The notes below the pieces were generated by a model. It was given only the letters and a program-made list of their open reading frames with translations. It did no database searches and was not told where the DNA came from. A stretch of 64,000 nt of DNA from Muricea muricata. Its lineage: Eukaryota > Cnidaria > Anthozoa > Malacalcyonacea > Plexauridae. The stretch spans positions 32,661,594 to 32,725,593 of the forward strand of contig OY979716.1 of NCBI GenBank assembly GCA_963855995.1, read 5' to 3'. The translations under genes were made by a program, and so were the position numbers. Positions 51,600 to 64,000 of the stretch are shown piece by piece. The first letter of the stretch is position 1. Every line of letters begins with the position of its first letter.

Positions 51600-53529
51600 T
51601 GCGAATCCCCCGCTATGTCTGTCAAATAGCATAAATCGAGTAATGATAACATAAGCAATACTTCATGTATTACTGAGTATGATCGTGTGGACACGTGACT
51701 TCCTCCATGTTGTTCTTTCTGTCTGTCTTTGTATTTCATATTTTAAACATGTAGAACATTTTATAATTAAATCCTTTTACATCGAAGAGAATGCGACCGA
51801 TTATTTTAACAGTGTCCCAGGGCTGGGGGTGCGAGGATTTATATTGACTGGTGCATAATTCTCCTAAGATGTTGGGAAGTGCAGTAATACAAATATTTGA
51901 ACACAAGCAAGGAAAATATTATTAGTACTATAATAATAATACAACCTCTCCATAAAACTGAACATCCAACGTTAGAAATGGATTTTCTAACCCATTTATC
52001 TGCTCCATCCCAGTGTCCAGAATATGGTAGCGACCATCAATATGTAATTAGTTGATCCCTCTGGACAGGTATCTACACTTTCAATCTCCAAACTTCTTCC
52101 TTGAACAACTTTTGACTGCATTAATCGTATAACCTCTTCAGTACTAGTAATGTTATTTTCCTTACACATCTTGACCATATCCTCAATAATGCTATTGACA
52201 TCAATATCAATGATTGCTTCATTGGCATCAACTACAGAAACTACCTGTATGTTATCATCCAATTTTTGTGGTTCTAAAATGGTGACATGCTGATTCTCTA
52301 CTGGTAGATTATTTTGGGAAATAATTGGAACAGTGATATCATAAACTTGGTCATTGTTTGTATCACCCAATGGCAAAGTAGCATCTGTAATACCAAAGTC
52401 ATTACTAATATTAGAATGACTTAAGTGGCCATGGTTAATGTTTATATCTTCTCCATTGTGTATGTTTTCATTATTGCTGGTAGCATTGTCATCTGACTCA
52501 TCTGATTCGTCATTTAGACCAGCACTGCAACTATACAAGTGACCCCTCAACTCACACATAAAAAACTCCTTTTGGCAGCCATTGCAGGTTTGTTTCACTT
52601 TAACTGTATTTTGAGTTTGGATGGACTTGGTTGACAAATTATGCTGAATTGGTCGAATGTATATCTTTGATTGAGCTCCCAAATTTGCTTTTAATTCTTT
52701 CACTGACCACTGACAAGAGATCAATGATAACTGTCTGCAATTTGACAGGCATTGAAGCAGATCGAACCCCCCGCCGTCGCGAAGCTGCGGGAACCCTAAC
52801 GTCTCGTTTTCCTCATTAAGATTAGCAGATAAAATTTTCTCAGCCACTTGCTCTTCACTGTCATTAAGGTGCAGTTTGATTTTCTTCAAACCTAATCCAG
52901 CATTATGAAGTATCTGCTTTGTACTTGCATTAGGAATTTTGGATTGATTCCTATCAGCTAAACAGAAAAACTGAGCAGTCCAAGTTTTATTGGCACCTAC
53001 CGTTGGTTTTCTCTTTCTAAACAAATTTCTAGAGTAACGAGGATTGAACAATCTTGCACGCTCCATTGCTACTGAAGCAGCAGAAACAACGTCAGAAGAA
53101 CTGGCAAGAGATACCGAAGACGACGCTACAGCATCTGAGCTTGAAGGTGCCACAGCATTTGTACTTGATGTACTCTCATTCTCGGTATAAATATCTTTCT
53201 TCTTCCTGCAAATACTACGAAGACGAACACGATCTCCTATAGTTGTTACACCTAGTCGAGTAAGCTCCGCATCAGTCATGGCAACTATTAACTCTGGTTT
53301 GATTCATTCGTCGTTAAAATGTGGCAGTAATGTCGAAAGGCCAGCTTCTTCGAGTATTTTATCCATTTTGACCGAATATATATACTTCTTGACCATTTTG
53401 ACCGAATATATATATTCTTCAATACCGTTGATTGCAACTACAGGTGAACAGTTACAGATAACGAAAGGACAAATTGTATTTCTAGGGAGAGGGGGGGAGA
53501 TGTGGAAGGGGTTGCACAATATATGGTTG

Positions 53530-53970
53530 CACAGGATATAATGAAAAAGCACCGCATGTAATGTGAAAAGCACCGCATAAAAAGAAAAAAGCACAGCATA
53601 TAATGTCAAAAGCACCGCATATAATGTCAAAAGCACCGCATATGATGCAAAAGCACCGCATATGTTGAAAGCACCGCATGTAATGTGAAAAGCACAGCAT
53701 ATAAAGAAAAAAGCACAGCATATAATGTTAAAAGCACAGCATATAATGTAAAAGCACCGCATATAATGTCAAAAACACCGCATATAATGTGAATAGCACC
53801 GCATGTAATGTCAAAAGCACCGCATATAATGTAAAAAGCACAGCATATAAAGAAAAAAGCACCACATATAATGTAAAAAGCACCGCATATAATGTTGAAA
53901 GCACCGCATATAATGTAAAAAGCACCGCATATAATGTTGAAAGCACCGCATATAATGCAAAAGCGTATAA
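53530..53970. repeat. Right subterminal array of the 21-bp repeat
   Basis: About twenty units containing AAAAGCACCGCATATAATGT, in inverse orientation to the left array. It abuts the 70-bp unique terminus and ends about 165 bp upstream of the HECT start codon, so it probably overlaps the promoter. Confidence 0.92.
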
Positions 53971-54019
53971 CGTAACGAAAAGTTACCACCTAAGACAGCT
54001 ATGGCATTCCATATAAAAG

Positions 54020-55556
54020 GGTCTTTAAATTAAAATGCTTAAAAAAAAATTAAATGAGCAACTCAATTTATAATGCTTGCAGGCTCAATTTTCATCAACA
54101 GAATGTCAATGTATAATCCTCATTTAGCAATATAAAATTATTGCAAATGCTTCATTTTGATTGGATATACTTTACCACTGATTCTACCAAAGCTCAAGAT
54201 TGCATCTCCAGCTCTCGATTTCTATGTGGCTATGAGTAAACGGCAAACCCAACCTGACAATTTGGTAATGCATTGCAAATCATTTTAATCACTCATTTTC
54301 TGAAAAGATTGACTGGTTTTGTCTCTGGAAATAGTTGACTCAGGCTTTGCCTCAGAAAACTTAAGCTCTGATGATCTAATATAATTGCAAATTAGTAAAT
54401 TGACAAACAGCATTAAATCCAATCCTAACCAGATCCTTTGATTCTGTGTATAAAAGGTGAGCTAGTAAAGAGACACTTTAATACCTGTCATACTCCGCTA
54501 ATTAATTTTTTTTTCTTACTGGCCCTGCCATTTTTACACATTTCGAAAACGAATGAAACTGGAATATTTGTGAAGCAAGATTTGTTGAGAGATTTCATGG
54601 CCCATTCATTCCCCAGTTGACAAAAATGCATGCAATAACAAGCAAGAAAAGACTACCAAACATTGAAGTCCACATTTGATTAGGTCAGACTGTTATTCCT
54701 CTTGCAGAATAATGTCCCACTGCAGTTCAGAAAATTGACCCAAAAGTGATCATCTTTCGTGTAATCTTCGAGGCCATTTTCTGCAATGTATGTTCTCTAT
54801 ATACAAAAGAGCAAGTATAAAAGAGCAAGTATGCAAAATCTTTACATTTTTGCATGGCATCGGGCAGTGTTTGAGAGTGACTGACGATCATGCAAACGAG
54901 GCTCGAGAGACGAGAAGTAGCATATTTATACATTGTAATTGTGTGATGCAGCTTTTTTATGTTTGTGGGGTGATTTAATCTTCAAACAGCACCCCTGAAG
55001 CAGATTTGACTTGTTTCATTGTAGAATTACCAAAGTAAAATTCTAAGGAGATTATTAAATGAAGAAAATATTTGACCACCTATCAAATAGAGAAGATGGC
55101 TGAGACGAGTTAATACCACGAGGTCACCAACGACGAATGATACAATTTATATTTGAGGGCACTCCAACCACAAATCTTGCAAGGTAGAGTCCTAAGGCAC
55201 ATAGTCACGTATGTCTGATGTGAATGCTTCCTTTGGATCCGAATAAAACTGAATCAATTGAAACTATTATTTGATGTACTTTTAGAAGTTTATTAATATG
55301 TAATTTTCAGAGATTCTAAAACAGTTGGCAGGTTTTCTACAGGTCATTTTTAACCACACATGCCAAAAAGATTGCTAACCATTGAAGTTTTGCATTGTGC
55401 TCTGTGTATATTTATACAGTTAGAGTTGGTTTACAAAATGCAAAAGTGCTCAATGATATACAAAGAAATTCCACATGCTGTGGATAAAACAGGCTGTTGT
55501 GATATGTTTTGAGGTATGTTGTGACTTATACATTTTATATTATTTATAGATTGATA
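54020..55556. other. Stretch without recognised gene
   Basis: AT-rich flank of the large element. Short frames at 54438, 54727 and 54790 show no domain, and only a small AGAGCAAGTAT duplication near 54810 is visible. Confidence 0.4.
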
Positions 55557-55558
55557 TA

Positions 55559-56083
55559 CAGGGTGTATCAAAAAAAAGGTAAGCTAAGTAAAAAAAGGTT
55601 TAGCTTTCGATTGTCATCATTTTTGTGAAATTTGAAGAAAGATTGGGCAAATATAAATCAAATGAAAATAGCCGGTCGAAATCGCATATTTCCACCTCTG
55701 AGCATTATTAGGGCAGCGAATAAGAAAAGAAAATTTCATTAATCATTTATCTGTCACGACAAACAATTAACATCACTAATAAAATGCCAGAAGTTTACTA
55801 CCTAAGCTAAAATTTGTCAATTAATTTTGTAATTTAATTCCCTAATGGGATTAAATTTCAACAGATTTTCAATAAACTCCCAACGATGAAAAAATGCAAT
55901 TTCAACCAGCAATTTTTATCGCATTTGTATTTGCTTGATTTTTCTTCAAATTTTATAAAAACGATTGCAATTAAAAGCTAAAAGCCTGGTCTTTCCAACT
56001 ACGTAAGAATTATTTCTGTATGTTAAATATTGAACGCCCTAGAGCACATCAAAGTTCGATTACCTTTTTTTTGATACACCCTG
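55559..56083. mobile_element. Tc1/mariner-type MITE (525 bp), TA duplication
   Basis: CAGGGTGTATCAAAAAAAAG at the left and CTTTTTTTTGATACACCCTG-type sequence at the right end are inverted, flanked by TA (55557-55558 and 56084-56085). The CAGGGTGTATCAAAA end is typical of mariner/pogo derivatives. No transposase. Confidence 0.85.
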
Positions 56084-56085
56084 TA

Positions 56086-57090
56086 TGCTGTATAAACTCC
56101 AAAGATGTGGATGGAAGTTTAAAGCATGCATCTACAAAAATATTACCACAAGTGCAGTTTGTCGGAGTATGGCTGTTTCCAGTACGGCATTGAACTTTAC
56201 TCCAAGAAGACCATTTATTTTTGATGCTATTTCCCTTGTTGATGCTTTCTGAAGTGCAGACCAGTTGCCAATAACAAGAAGCTGGACAAAAAAATGAAGT
56301 AAAACTAACTCTTCAAACTCAAAGAAGTTTGTTTTTTTGTGTGAAATCAGTCTTGGGATAGATTGCCTTAATGAATCTTAAACAAATATCTGCAGGCAAG
56401 TCAACCTATTTTGGCTTGCCATCCATTATTTGGATTACATAATAAATATTAGCACAACACTGGGAACACAACAATGTTGGTTAGGGTAAAGCTAATATAA
56501 TTTTTTTTAAATCAGGCTGAAATGCTTTTTGTAAAGTTATTTGGTGCAGATATGCAGTATTTAAGAGCGACTGTCAGTAACCGTCAACTGAGGCGTTCCG
56601 GGCCAAAAAAATATTTGTTTTTAAAAACATACTCCTTAGTTAGGTGTCTTCGGCACAGAAGGGATTTTTTCATTTTATTGATAATACACGGAAGAATGGC
56701 CGTTTTTCTATTTTTCAGGGGGCTGGGGCTTATACGCATGCACATTAGGGGCCATCGGAAACGTGCTAATTTCAGAGATGATATTTAACCAACCGAAATA
56801 AAGGTTATATCACCAGAAAGAACATTTCCAAGAAAGCTTTCTTCTGAGATGTAGCATGTGAAAATCTGATAAATGCAAAATATTTTTCAGATTTTTGAAT
56901 ATTTTCCAAAAAAATCGGGTTTTTTACCTTCAAAATTTTGTTGATTTTCACGATCAAATGTCCCCAGTGTTAATGCAATTTTGCAAAAAAAGTATATTAC
57001 CATCAGCTAGAGCATCTTTTTGTCTACCAGCATATGCAAAAAAAATTGGTGGAATTAAAACTGCGAGTTTTGATTATTAAATCAAAACAC
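56086..57090. other. Stretch without recognised gene
   Basis: A plus-strand frame at 56522-56788 lacks family resemblance. The final 100 bp show weak inverse similarity to 60890-60980 and may be the outer part of the next element's arm. Confidence 0.4.
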
Positions 57091-57804
57091 CCATTTGACA
57101 GTCCAAGTTTCGCGTATTTTTTGAAGGCAAATAGGAACAATAACACATTAACTCGAGACACTGTCTAAAAATTCAACTTCTGAAGTACAAATATGCTTAT
57201 AAACTCGAATACTAATGACAATAACTATTTCAAGGCACATCTATAAATAGTTTTGAAGGATATTCACTAATTGCAGGCTTACGAAGAACAACGTAGGACG
57301 TCGACATCAGTTTATGGTTTGAAATAGTGTCTACTTGTCACGCAATTGTGTGCATTTCTGGTATCTTCTGTATCTATTTAGTGAACCCAGGATAATGGAT
57401 TTGTAGAACAATTATTACATTTTTCCCGGGATTAAAGAAGAAAAAGAAAAAAGAAAACATTAACTCAAGCTTTACCTTTGTCGTGACCTTACGTTGTTCA
57501 TTGTATAATAAATGTTTACACAGAATTCCGAATCTGTGTTCCAAAATGAAAAGCTATATGTGCGAACTGAAATGACTAAAATTAAAAGAATTATTTTTCA
57601 TATCATGAACAAGAAACTTCGAATACTCCTTGCCAAGCAAAAATGTAAACCGATCTTTGTTTACAATAGCAGAGGTTAGAAATATTCCATTGTTAGTAAC
57701 AGTGGGAAAGGTTAACATTCAAAGCCACAACTGAACTTTGATCGTGGGAAAATCCAGGAAGCAGAGAGAGAGAGAGAGCGCGAACACGTTTCAGGAATGT
57801 TGTA

Positions 57805-60125
57805 ATGGCTGCGTGCGGATTCTCTTCGTTAGCTGGTGGCAATTGTGGATCCAGCAAGGGCAGCCCAGCAATTACTTGCTGTGTTACTTTAGGAAATTGC
57901 CATCGAGATATCAAGCCCCATTTGCAGCGCTGCCAAGTCAGGGATAGTAGTCTCACATCGGAGGCCAGCTTGCCGTTGGCTCGAGTTGGTAAGTTGAACT
58001 TTTATAGCTTTAAGCAGCAAAGACATATGATGTGAACGAACCCTCTGAAATGCCAATTTTTTGGCTTTGATATCTAAAATAAACAGATGAAAATAACTCA
58101 ACTATTTTAGCTGTATAAATTAATCGACTCAAATCGATCAGTTAATTGCTTTGCACATGGCTCGGGATTCAAAGCGCGTAAAGTAAAGATGTTTCTTTAC
58201 TGTCCCATTTAAGGTATATTTGATTTACCACAAAATATACAAGAAACTACTATTTGTCCACGGCACAGAGACGTATATGGAATAAGATGGCTTTCAAAAA
58301 CCTTCCGCGGCCTCACAGTACCACAATCCAAGAAGTTATTTGGAATAACAAAGCAGCTTCTTCCTGTTGGCTCTAGTAAGTGAAGTAGCCAATAAGTAAC
58401 ATTAGTATAAGCATTCTCTTAGCTGCAGGCTCCACTGTGTGGCCTGCGTCACAGCTATTACCCTGGGTACTAGAGCCTTGAACGTCGCTTTGTTTAGGGA
58501 TCAGCCAACCTCAATGCCGCGGCAGCGGCGCTAACCTTCTCGTGCTCAGCGCCACTTCCGGAGCACTAAGCTTGGCTGGTCACTAAATAAAGCGACGTTC
58601 GAGGCTCTGGTACGCAGGGTATGCAGCCACCCATCATGTGCGTGTTTTGCAAGATTCGGGCTCGTTGTTTTTTTTGTGGGGGGAGGGGTTGGAATGAGGG
58701 CGAGAAATATTATGCCTCCTAATCCCATTAATTTTCCCTCGTGTCTAGTCTTCTCACACGTCAGCGTGGTCCTCTGGCGCTGAATTCTGGATTTTCAGAC
58801 TAAAGACTTTGTGGAGGAGGCGGCCAGCATGCCTTATGGAAGTTACCATGCATTTGCTTGATTCGCATTCTCTGGTCTACATGTCTGTGACACCCGCCCA
58901 GCAAAACGACTCGACATGCGCGAGTCCAATTGGTGGTTTGTCATTTATAGACGCTTCTGGAAGACAGTTTTGCTCCGAAAGCAATTTCGCCGTAATTCAC
59001 ATTTTTTCCTAGCTCTGATGGGTCTAAAATGACTCCGCTCTTTGAACACCAGAGTCTGTACGTATGGCACAAATATTGCGACCATCGTGTATTCTACCCA
59101 TTCGCCCACTTCAACTCTAATTTTCACCTTGGGTGCAAGCACTAAACTATGACTTTAGGTGCAACAGATGTTTTGTGTAGTAACGAAAAACCTAGCTTTC
59201 CTGGGTTTCAAAGCTTACGTTGTTTTTTTTTATTTCACGCTCGGTGTCAGGAAAATTTCACAAGTGTGTATTATTTCTGCTGGGATGACAAAGACTCCTT
59301 TGCATCGTAAGTTAGAAGCTGCGCGTGTGCAGTGCATTTTACCGTGGTGTCCATGTCTGTATGTTTCAATTTTAGCCATCTGCAGCAGTTGTTGGGGCAA
59401 TCTACCCAGAGACTCTTGAAAATATGAGAACCTGTTTTTTTCATTTCCATGTTTCACGTAATTTACGCATCAGTAATTGTATTTGTTTTCTGCTTGCAAA
59501 AATGAGGACCTCTCAGATGACATTACTTTGTTTTTAGCCAAGAGATGACACAGCTCCGCCACCAGCAACTTTCTCCGATACTTTGTCCCCACCTCAATCA
59601 GACGCGAGGCTGCCAAAAGCCATTCCGCTTCCGGAGAGTACTTCACTAAGTGATGAGGTTAGTTGCAGTGGTGGCGTTTGTCCTTCACGGGTGATGAAGA
59701 CCATGACTTTCATCAGGTAGGATGGTAGCGCAGATAGCTCAGTATTTATTTCAAAAAGAGAAGGAATGTGATTTGAACTAGTTTTATTTTAGCTAACATT
59801 CAGTATTCAACTTTAGGTTGATCCCATGACCAGTGTGGAAGAACTCGTGACGCCATTCAACCGGTTGGCTCTGGCAGATGATCCATCGGCTAGTGCTACT
59901 CCTGCGTTCAGCTCAGAGGAAACTGGAAGCAGCATAGTAGATCCCGGGACATTGCCATCTTTGTCTTTGCGCAGGGTCGCCCTCAACCACTTTCTGACTA
60001 GCTGTGGAAAAGATATCAGCATACCTACGCTTGGAAGAAACGTGAAGCCTTTTATAGATCTCAGTAAAGCAGCAAAGAACACTTATGTGCAACGAGCAAC
60101 TACGACCATTGTGTCTACTCTTGAG
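57805..60125 (+). CDS. Cys/His-rich N-terminal part of an uncharacterised transposon protein
   Basis: Four exons: 57805-57988, 58214-58375, 59538-59657 and 59817-60125. Exons 1-2 join in phase and give CCVTLGNCHRDIKPHLQRC followed by TTICPRHRDVYGIRW, a probable zinc-binding module. Exon 3 is Pro/Ser-rich (DDTAPPPATFSDTLSPPQSD). Exon 4 ends SLRRVALNHFLTSCGKDISI and TYVQRATTTIVSTLE before GTAATA. I recognise the overall type from uncharacterised, repetitive cnidarian and fish proteins whose C-terminal half is missing here, probably because this is a deletion derivative. Function unknown. Confidence 0.55.
58461..58619. mobile_element. MITE (159 bp), TA duplication
   Basis: CCCTGGGTACTAGAGCCTTG at the left pairs with CGAGGCTCTGGTACGCAGGG at the right; inner arms ACGTCGCTTTGTTTAG / ACTAAATAAAGCGACGT. 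TA lies on both sides. Situated in intron 2 of the zinc-binding gene. Confidence 0.85.
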
Positions 60126-60889
60126 GTAATAGCACCGTCAGATCCCACTGCGTTCAAACACAATATATAAACACATTATACGTGCAACGAACATGTTTGT
60201 TCCGAATAAGTAGTTTGTTTCATTGCAATACTCATTCCACGGTGTCATGTCTCTCATCGCTGTTTTGCTCTCATTTTGGCATGTAGGATTTTTACAACAA
60301 CAGATAGAGCTTTTCAGTCACCATTTTTGCCTTGCAGGAATTTTTTTTCGAAATCATTCACCCCTCCTCCTTTCCGTCCGTGTAAGGTCCGTCCCTTATT
60401 TTAATGTGCGAATAACTGTGTAAACATTTTTCCACACAATGAACAACGTAACGTCACGACAAAGGTCAAGCTCGATTTAATGTTTTTTCTTATAAGAAGC
60501 AAAAATAATTCCGAGAGTTCCTTTCTAATGTTCATCAAACCCTAACAGGATGAAAATGTAATAATTGTTCCACAAATCTATCAGCCAGTGTTCACTAATT
60601 AAGTAACAAAAGTACAGAAGATACCAAAAATGCAAGCAATTGCATGACAAGTAGAAAGTATTTCAAACCATAAACTGATGTCCTATTTTGTTCTTCGCAA
60701 AACTGCATTTGGTTAATATCCTTCAAAATTATCTATAGATGGGCCTTGAAATTGTTATTATCATTTTTATTCGAGTTTATCAAGATATTTGTACATTAGA
60801 AGTCGAATTATTAGTAAGTATCTCGAGTTAATGTGTTATTGTACCTATTTGCCTTCAGAAAACACACGAAATTTGTGCTGTCAAATGGC

Positions 60890-61480
60890 ACGTCTATTAA
60901 CTTCATACTCATTTTTAAAACTCCAGTTACAGCTAAATTTTGTAATGTTTTTACAGCTATACCTTCAAAAATGTTGCTCGGAAAAGGACGTTGACTATAG
61001 TCCCTTGAGCCACAACGTGTTTCGCCAAAAAATAGATTGTTCAGGTCCGTGTTTCTGTATAAATTTTAACAAAGTAATTTAAAAAAGCCTACCCAAATAG
61101 ACTCGCTCGCCTTATATAAATATTATTTGTACATGATACATAATACATTACGTGTTCAGTCCATGGCCTTTTTCGTTATGCCGTGCCATTTCCAAAGAAA
61201 TTTTAATCAAGAGATTGTAAAAATACGAGATTTTAAAAGTCTCGGCTAAAATCCAGACGAAATCTACAAGGACTTAAAATGTATTTCCGGTTGTTATTGT
61301 TTTTGAAAATTTTAACCAATGAGAGTGAAGCTTTTTTGTCAAGCTTTCAAAATCGATCAATCAAACCGCTTGACGTGCCAGCAAAGTGATGCGGGAAATT
61401 TGTCCTGAGCAATCTGGTTTGCATTTTGAACAATTATCGGAACGTGCAAAATACTTATTAAAAAGTCAAGGTCAAATTTG
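60890..61480. other. Stretch without recognised gene
   Basis: AT-rich intergenic DNA preceding the second Plavaka-like gene. No repeat or exon seen. Confidence 0.4.
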
Positions 61481-61485
61481 CCAAA

Positions 61486-64000
61486 ATGAAGAAAAGAGTG
61501 TGTCGCTATCGCTGCCGGGTTAATTTGAATCCTGGGATAGATTCAATATTCATTCATCTTCAAGAGCGCATCATATTCAGGAGTTACAAAGGACACAAAT
61601 GACGAGCAAGTTACTATTTTAAATGAACAGCCGACGCACAACATTGTGCTTTGTGGCAAAGGGGATGGCCTATTGACACTGGATCTGGTTCAACACATCG
61701 CTGTGAATTTCGACGAAGATGTGACTTACACTGACGATATTGTCGAGTATTTTAGCAATGTGGACGTCTCTGAATCATGTGTGAGTGGTGACAACGATTA
61801 CTCGACCGCAAAGCAAAAAAGCGCATTTTTTTCGTTTCCATCAGAAATTTTTTCCTGCTCTACAGCTTTGCTCATAATATTTCAAGGCCTAAGGAAATTT
61901 CTGATTATTTATTTCAATGTGCTGAGTATTCTTTGAGTTTCTTATGCACGCAGATTCAACAACTTGATGAATGTTGTTAACAACTTGTTCCGGGTTGTTC
62001 TCGGCCGCTTGCGGCAGTGCGCAAACAGACAAGCAAAACTTGTCTGCCAAACGTGGTCTGGCTTAAATTTAGTGAAGAAAATGATCCACTTAAAAAATTA
62101 AATCAGGCTATGCCTTGTAGTAATTGTCGTTAGCTTGTAGTCTGGGGCCGTAGGGAAGTGGGTACTAGAGGGGCTGAGGTGTGGTACCCCCTAGATTAGC
62201 AGATTTCACCAATTTGACATCTACTCGAAATATATATATATCTTAAATGAATAAAAAATAAAAGAATTCAAGTACATTCCTAAATGTTGGTCCTAAATCT
62301 TCCAATTTTTATAACCAATCCATGAGTTTAGACGTCTGGATACGCACTGCATTATTGCAACATCTGACCCTATACAAAAAATTGTGAACAATTTTGTTTG
62401 CTACAGCCCTGATGTAACCATACTCTTTATAGACTTGCCCGGACTTGGAATTTCTGTGGTTGATATTCAAGAAGCTTGGAGTTAAGGTGCCTTTCTTGAA
62501 TTCAATCTTGAATTTCAAAATCAAGGGACTGGAAGAGATGCTGCAACCTCAAAAGGTATTTTTATATGTAGACTGACTGACTGCCATTTTGAAAACTGTT
62601 CATTTTTTTAGGGCTATTATGATAACAACCTGTATTACTGGCTACGACCCTCAGGTTTTGTACAACTTCAATTTGCAATACCAAACAAAGGAAAGTTGCT
62701 TGCAAGATACCCTGAGGGAACTGAAAACTATATTAATGAAATGACACAGGTAATCGTAATGAAGCCTGCTTGTTGGGCTTTCCCCCACCTAGACCAATTT
62801 TTTGCAACGCCTTCAGCATTAATACTTTCCTCAAATGAAGCAATTCATCATTAGGATAGAATGTCTTTTACCATGCATGAGCAAAACATATGTTTGTAAA
62901 CTTTGTATGTATAACGGAATATTTGTAAAACGTTTTTTTTATAGGGATGCAAGTGGATCGAAGACGAACATTTCCAGAGCTCGTCCATTTTTCTGAACCA
63001 AAGGCCATATTACCTTAATTATATCATGTAATTCTGTACCAATGGCATCACTCATCAAGGAAAATTGCCAATGAAAATTAAGTTTTATACAAAGGTACAA
63101 AAGAGATTTTTGCTAGACATTTTTGGAGAACTCAATGCTCATTTAGATTGTTGCCAAGTTGAGAAATGAGACAAACTTAAGTTGTTATTTTGCCATATAT
63201 TCCTATAGTATGATTGATGAAACAGAATGATTTGGTTCTAATGTTTGTTATGTTTTAGATCTTTGACAATAATACTGAAATCATCGCCAATATCCAGTAC
63301 CTCCACAATGAAGGAAATAACTGTTATTGCATCTGCCCAGATGTAATGGTGGCAGAACCAGTGTCAAGTATAAATCGGACAATCCGTGTCGACGCAACTC
63401 AAATTAGACACAAATATGTAAATCATCAAAGTGTTTTGGTGTCTGAAAAGGCGGGAGAAACTAGTCACTGAGATGGCATCAAAAACAGTAACTAAAGTTT
63501 TTCACTTTTAAAAATGTTTTTAGGAAGCTGCAGAATATCTCAAGCCATACATCGACAATGTTCTTGCTGAGGTAAAAAACCAACTGTTACAGTTCCACTC
63601 CTTATCTTCAGTGACGAAACGAGTGGTAATACTACAAAAAAGTGGAATTGTCTGGAAAACTATTCCATGACCTTCGCAGGCCTTCAAAGGAAGGAATTCA
63701 GGAAGGCTGAAAACATCCACTTTTTATCGACATCAAACATAGTGCCATCTGTTCCACTTGAGAGATCCATTGCCAGTGACCTACAAGGTAAGGATTAACA
63801 TTTTTTGCTGTTAGCTAACTAAGCAGTACCACCTGTACAGATCATTTAGTGAACTTTCATTTAATTCGTTGCAATACGTAAGAAGTGTACATCAGGCATA
63901 CCCTCAATGAAAATAAACAATGCAAAGAATCTTGTTCATTACAGAACTCGAAGATGGGAAAATGGTGTACGACGCGTACCTTGACAGTGAAGTTTTGGTG
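61486..64000 (+). CDS. Plavaka/KDZ-like transposase gene, 5' half (runs off window)
   Basis: Exons: 61486-61518 (MKKRVCRYRCR), 61581-61780 (NEQPTHNIVLCGKGDGLLTL), 62612-62749 (RPSGFVQLQFAIPNKGKLLA), 63259-63417 (CYCICPDVMVAEPVSSINRT), 63524-63571, 63612-63787 and 63945 onwards. The sixth reads DETSGNTTKKWNCLENYSMT then FAGLQRKEFRKAENIHFLST. The last reads ELEDGKMVYDAYLDSEVLV. SDETSGN..KKWN followed by AGLP-like and IHFLxTSN motifs is the hallmark of the Plavaka/KDZ-type transposases; the aspartate of DETSGN is likely catalytic. All borders have GT/AG and no stops were met. The C-terminal half of a related gene is at 18737-30978. A short exon at about 62520-62552 is possible. Confidence 0.6.
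61940..62510. other. Intron stretch of the Plavaka-like gene
   Basis: No repeat with clear ends. A minus-strand frame at 62309-62524 has no support. GTTGTTAACAACTTGTTC near 61974 belongs to the AACAA-type palindromes seen elsewhere in the window. Confidence 0.4.

Larger units (their letters stand above)
48747..53366 (-). pseudogene. SAM-domain HECT (G2E3-like) ubiquitin-ligase gene of the outer transposon
   Basis: Starts at 53366 with MDKILEEAGLSTLLPHFNDE, then TGA (53304-53306), then IKPELIVAMTDAELTRLGVT and GDRVRLRSICR. Together this is a SAM domain with one nonsense codon where arginine (CGA) is likely. The main exon runs to about 52050 and includes a Ser-rich stretch, a basic cluster (NLFRKRKP), a C-x2-C...H-x3-C module (CNGCQKEFFMCELRGHLYSC) and an acidic tail. 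HECT exons follow at 50109-50245 (LSVLQNGKLPQFLPENVIGA), about 49600-49788 (DEMPFLREIFRANLTSFLTM) and 48747-49009. The last has ILQYATCCDEEPLLGFKL and MANTCTNVMMLL, with the catalytic cysteine. The N-lobe exon with the GGPxREF motif was not located; a MITE lies where it might be. Converges on the transposase gene. Confidence 0.8.
57091..60889. mobile_element. Inverted-repeat element enclosing a zinc-binding gene
   Basis: Arms of about 420-455 bp at 57091-57505 and 60434-60889 are clear reverse complements. The left arm has CATTTGACAG, GCAAATAGG, ACACATTAACTCGAG and TTTATGGTTTGAAATA; the right arm has the inverses CTCGAGTTAATGTGT and TATTTCAAACCATAAA. The outermost ends and target duplication could not be fixed. 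The gene at 57805 starts 300 bp inside the left arm and its last visible exon ends 309 bp before the right arm. Confidence 0.7.

Overview
This is eukaryotic, metazoan-type DNA. Coding stretches are split by GT-AG introns, the background is AT-rich, and there are no bacterial-style operons. No ordinary host gene can be named with confidence. The window is a graveyard of nested mobile elements. The families present (IS3-like eukaryotic DNA transposons, Plavaka/KDZ-like and hAT-like transposases, HECT genes of the G2E3 type, many MITEs) are what I would expect in a cnidarian such as an anthozoan. That placement is inference from family content only.

Layout. 1-1.3 kb: minus-strand multi-exon gene of unknown function. 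1.6-2.2 kb: decayed Harbinger-like transposase. 2.7-4.9 kb and 15.8-17.1 kb: copies of one dispersed repeat family, with a hAT MITE inside the first. 5-14.8 kb: two convergent genes, a large RNase H-like protein carrying BRCT and HMG domains and a gene starting with a Tudor-like domain, possibly bounded by inverted termini. 14.9-15.3 kb: 31-bp minisatellite. 18.7-31 kb: a Plavaka/KDZ-like gene (minus) broken by a BED-finger transposase gene, itself broken by a complete hAT element with a perfect 8-bp duplication, which holds a MITE. 29.6-30.6 kb: two plus-strand exons. 32.3-33.9 kb: a snap-back MITE and a palindrome-rich tandem repeat.

The centrepiece is 35,097-54,013: an 18.9-kb element with TATGGAA ends, terminal arrays of a 21-bp repeat and a perfect 6-bp target duplication (TAAAAG). 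It carries two convergent genes, a SAM-domain + IS3/retroviral-type DDE transposase (plus) and a SAM-domain + HECT ubiquitin-ligase protein (minus). A second element of the same class (39,092-47,439; TATGGAA ends; 6-bp duplication GTTTTG) is inserted in the transposase gene. It has 0.9-kb inverted repeats that each contain the same promoter-proximal protein-coding exon, a multi-exon HECT gene (plus) and a wrecked transposase gene (minus) fused to a retroelement 3' end. Thus two related transposons both pair a transposase with a HECT ligase.

54-57 kb: non-coding with a mariner-type MITE. 57.1-60.9 kb: an inverted-repeat element with a zinc-finger-like gene. 61.5-64 kb: the 5' half of a second Plavaka/KDZ-like gene running off the window.
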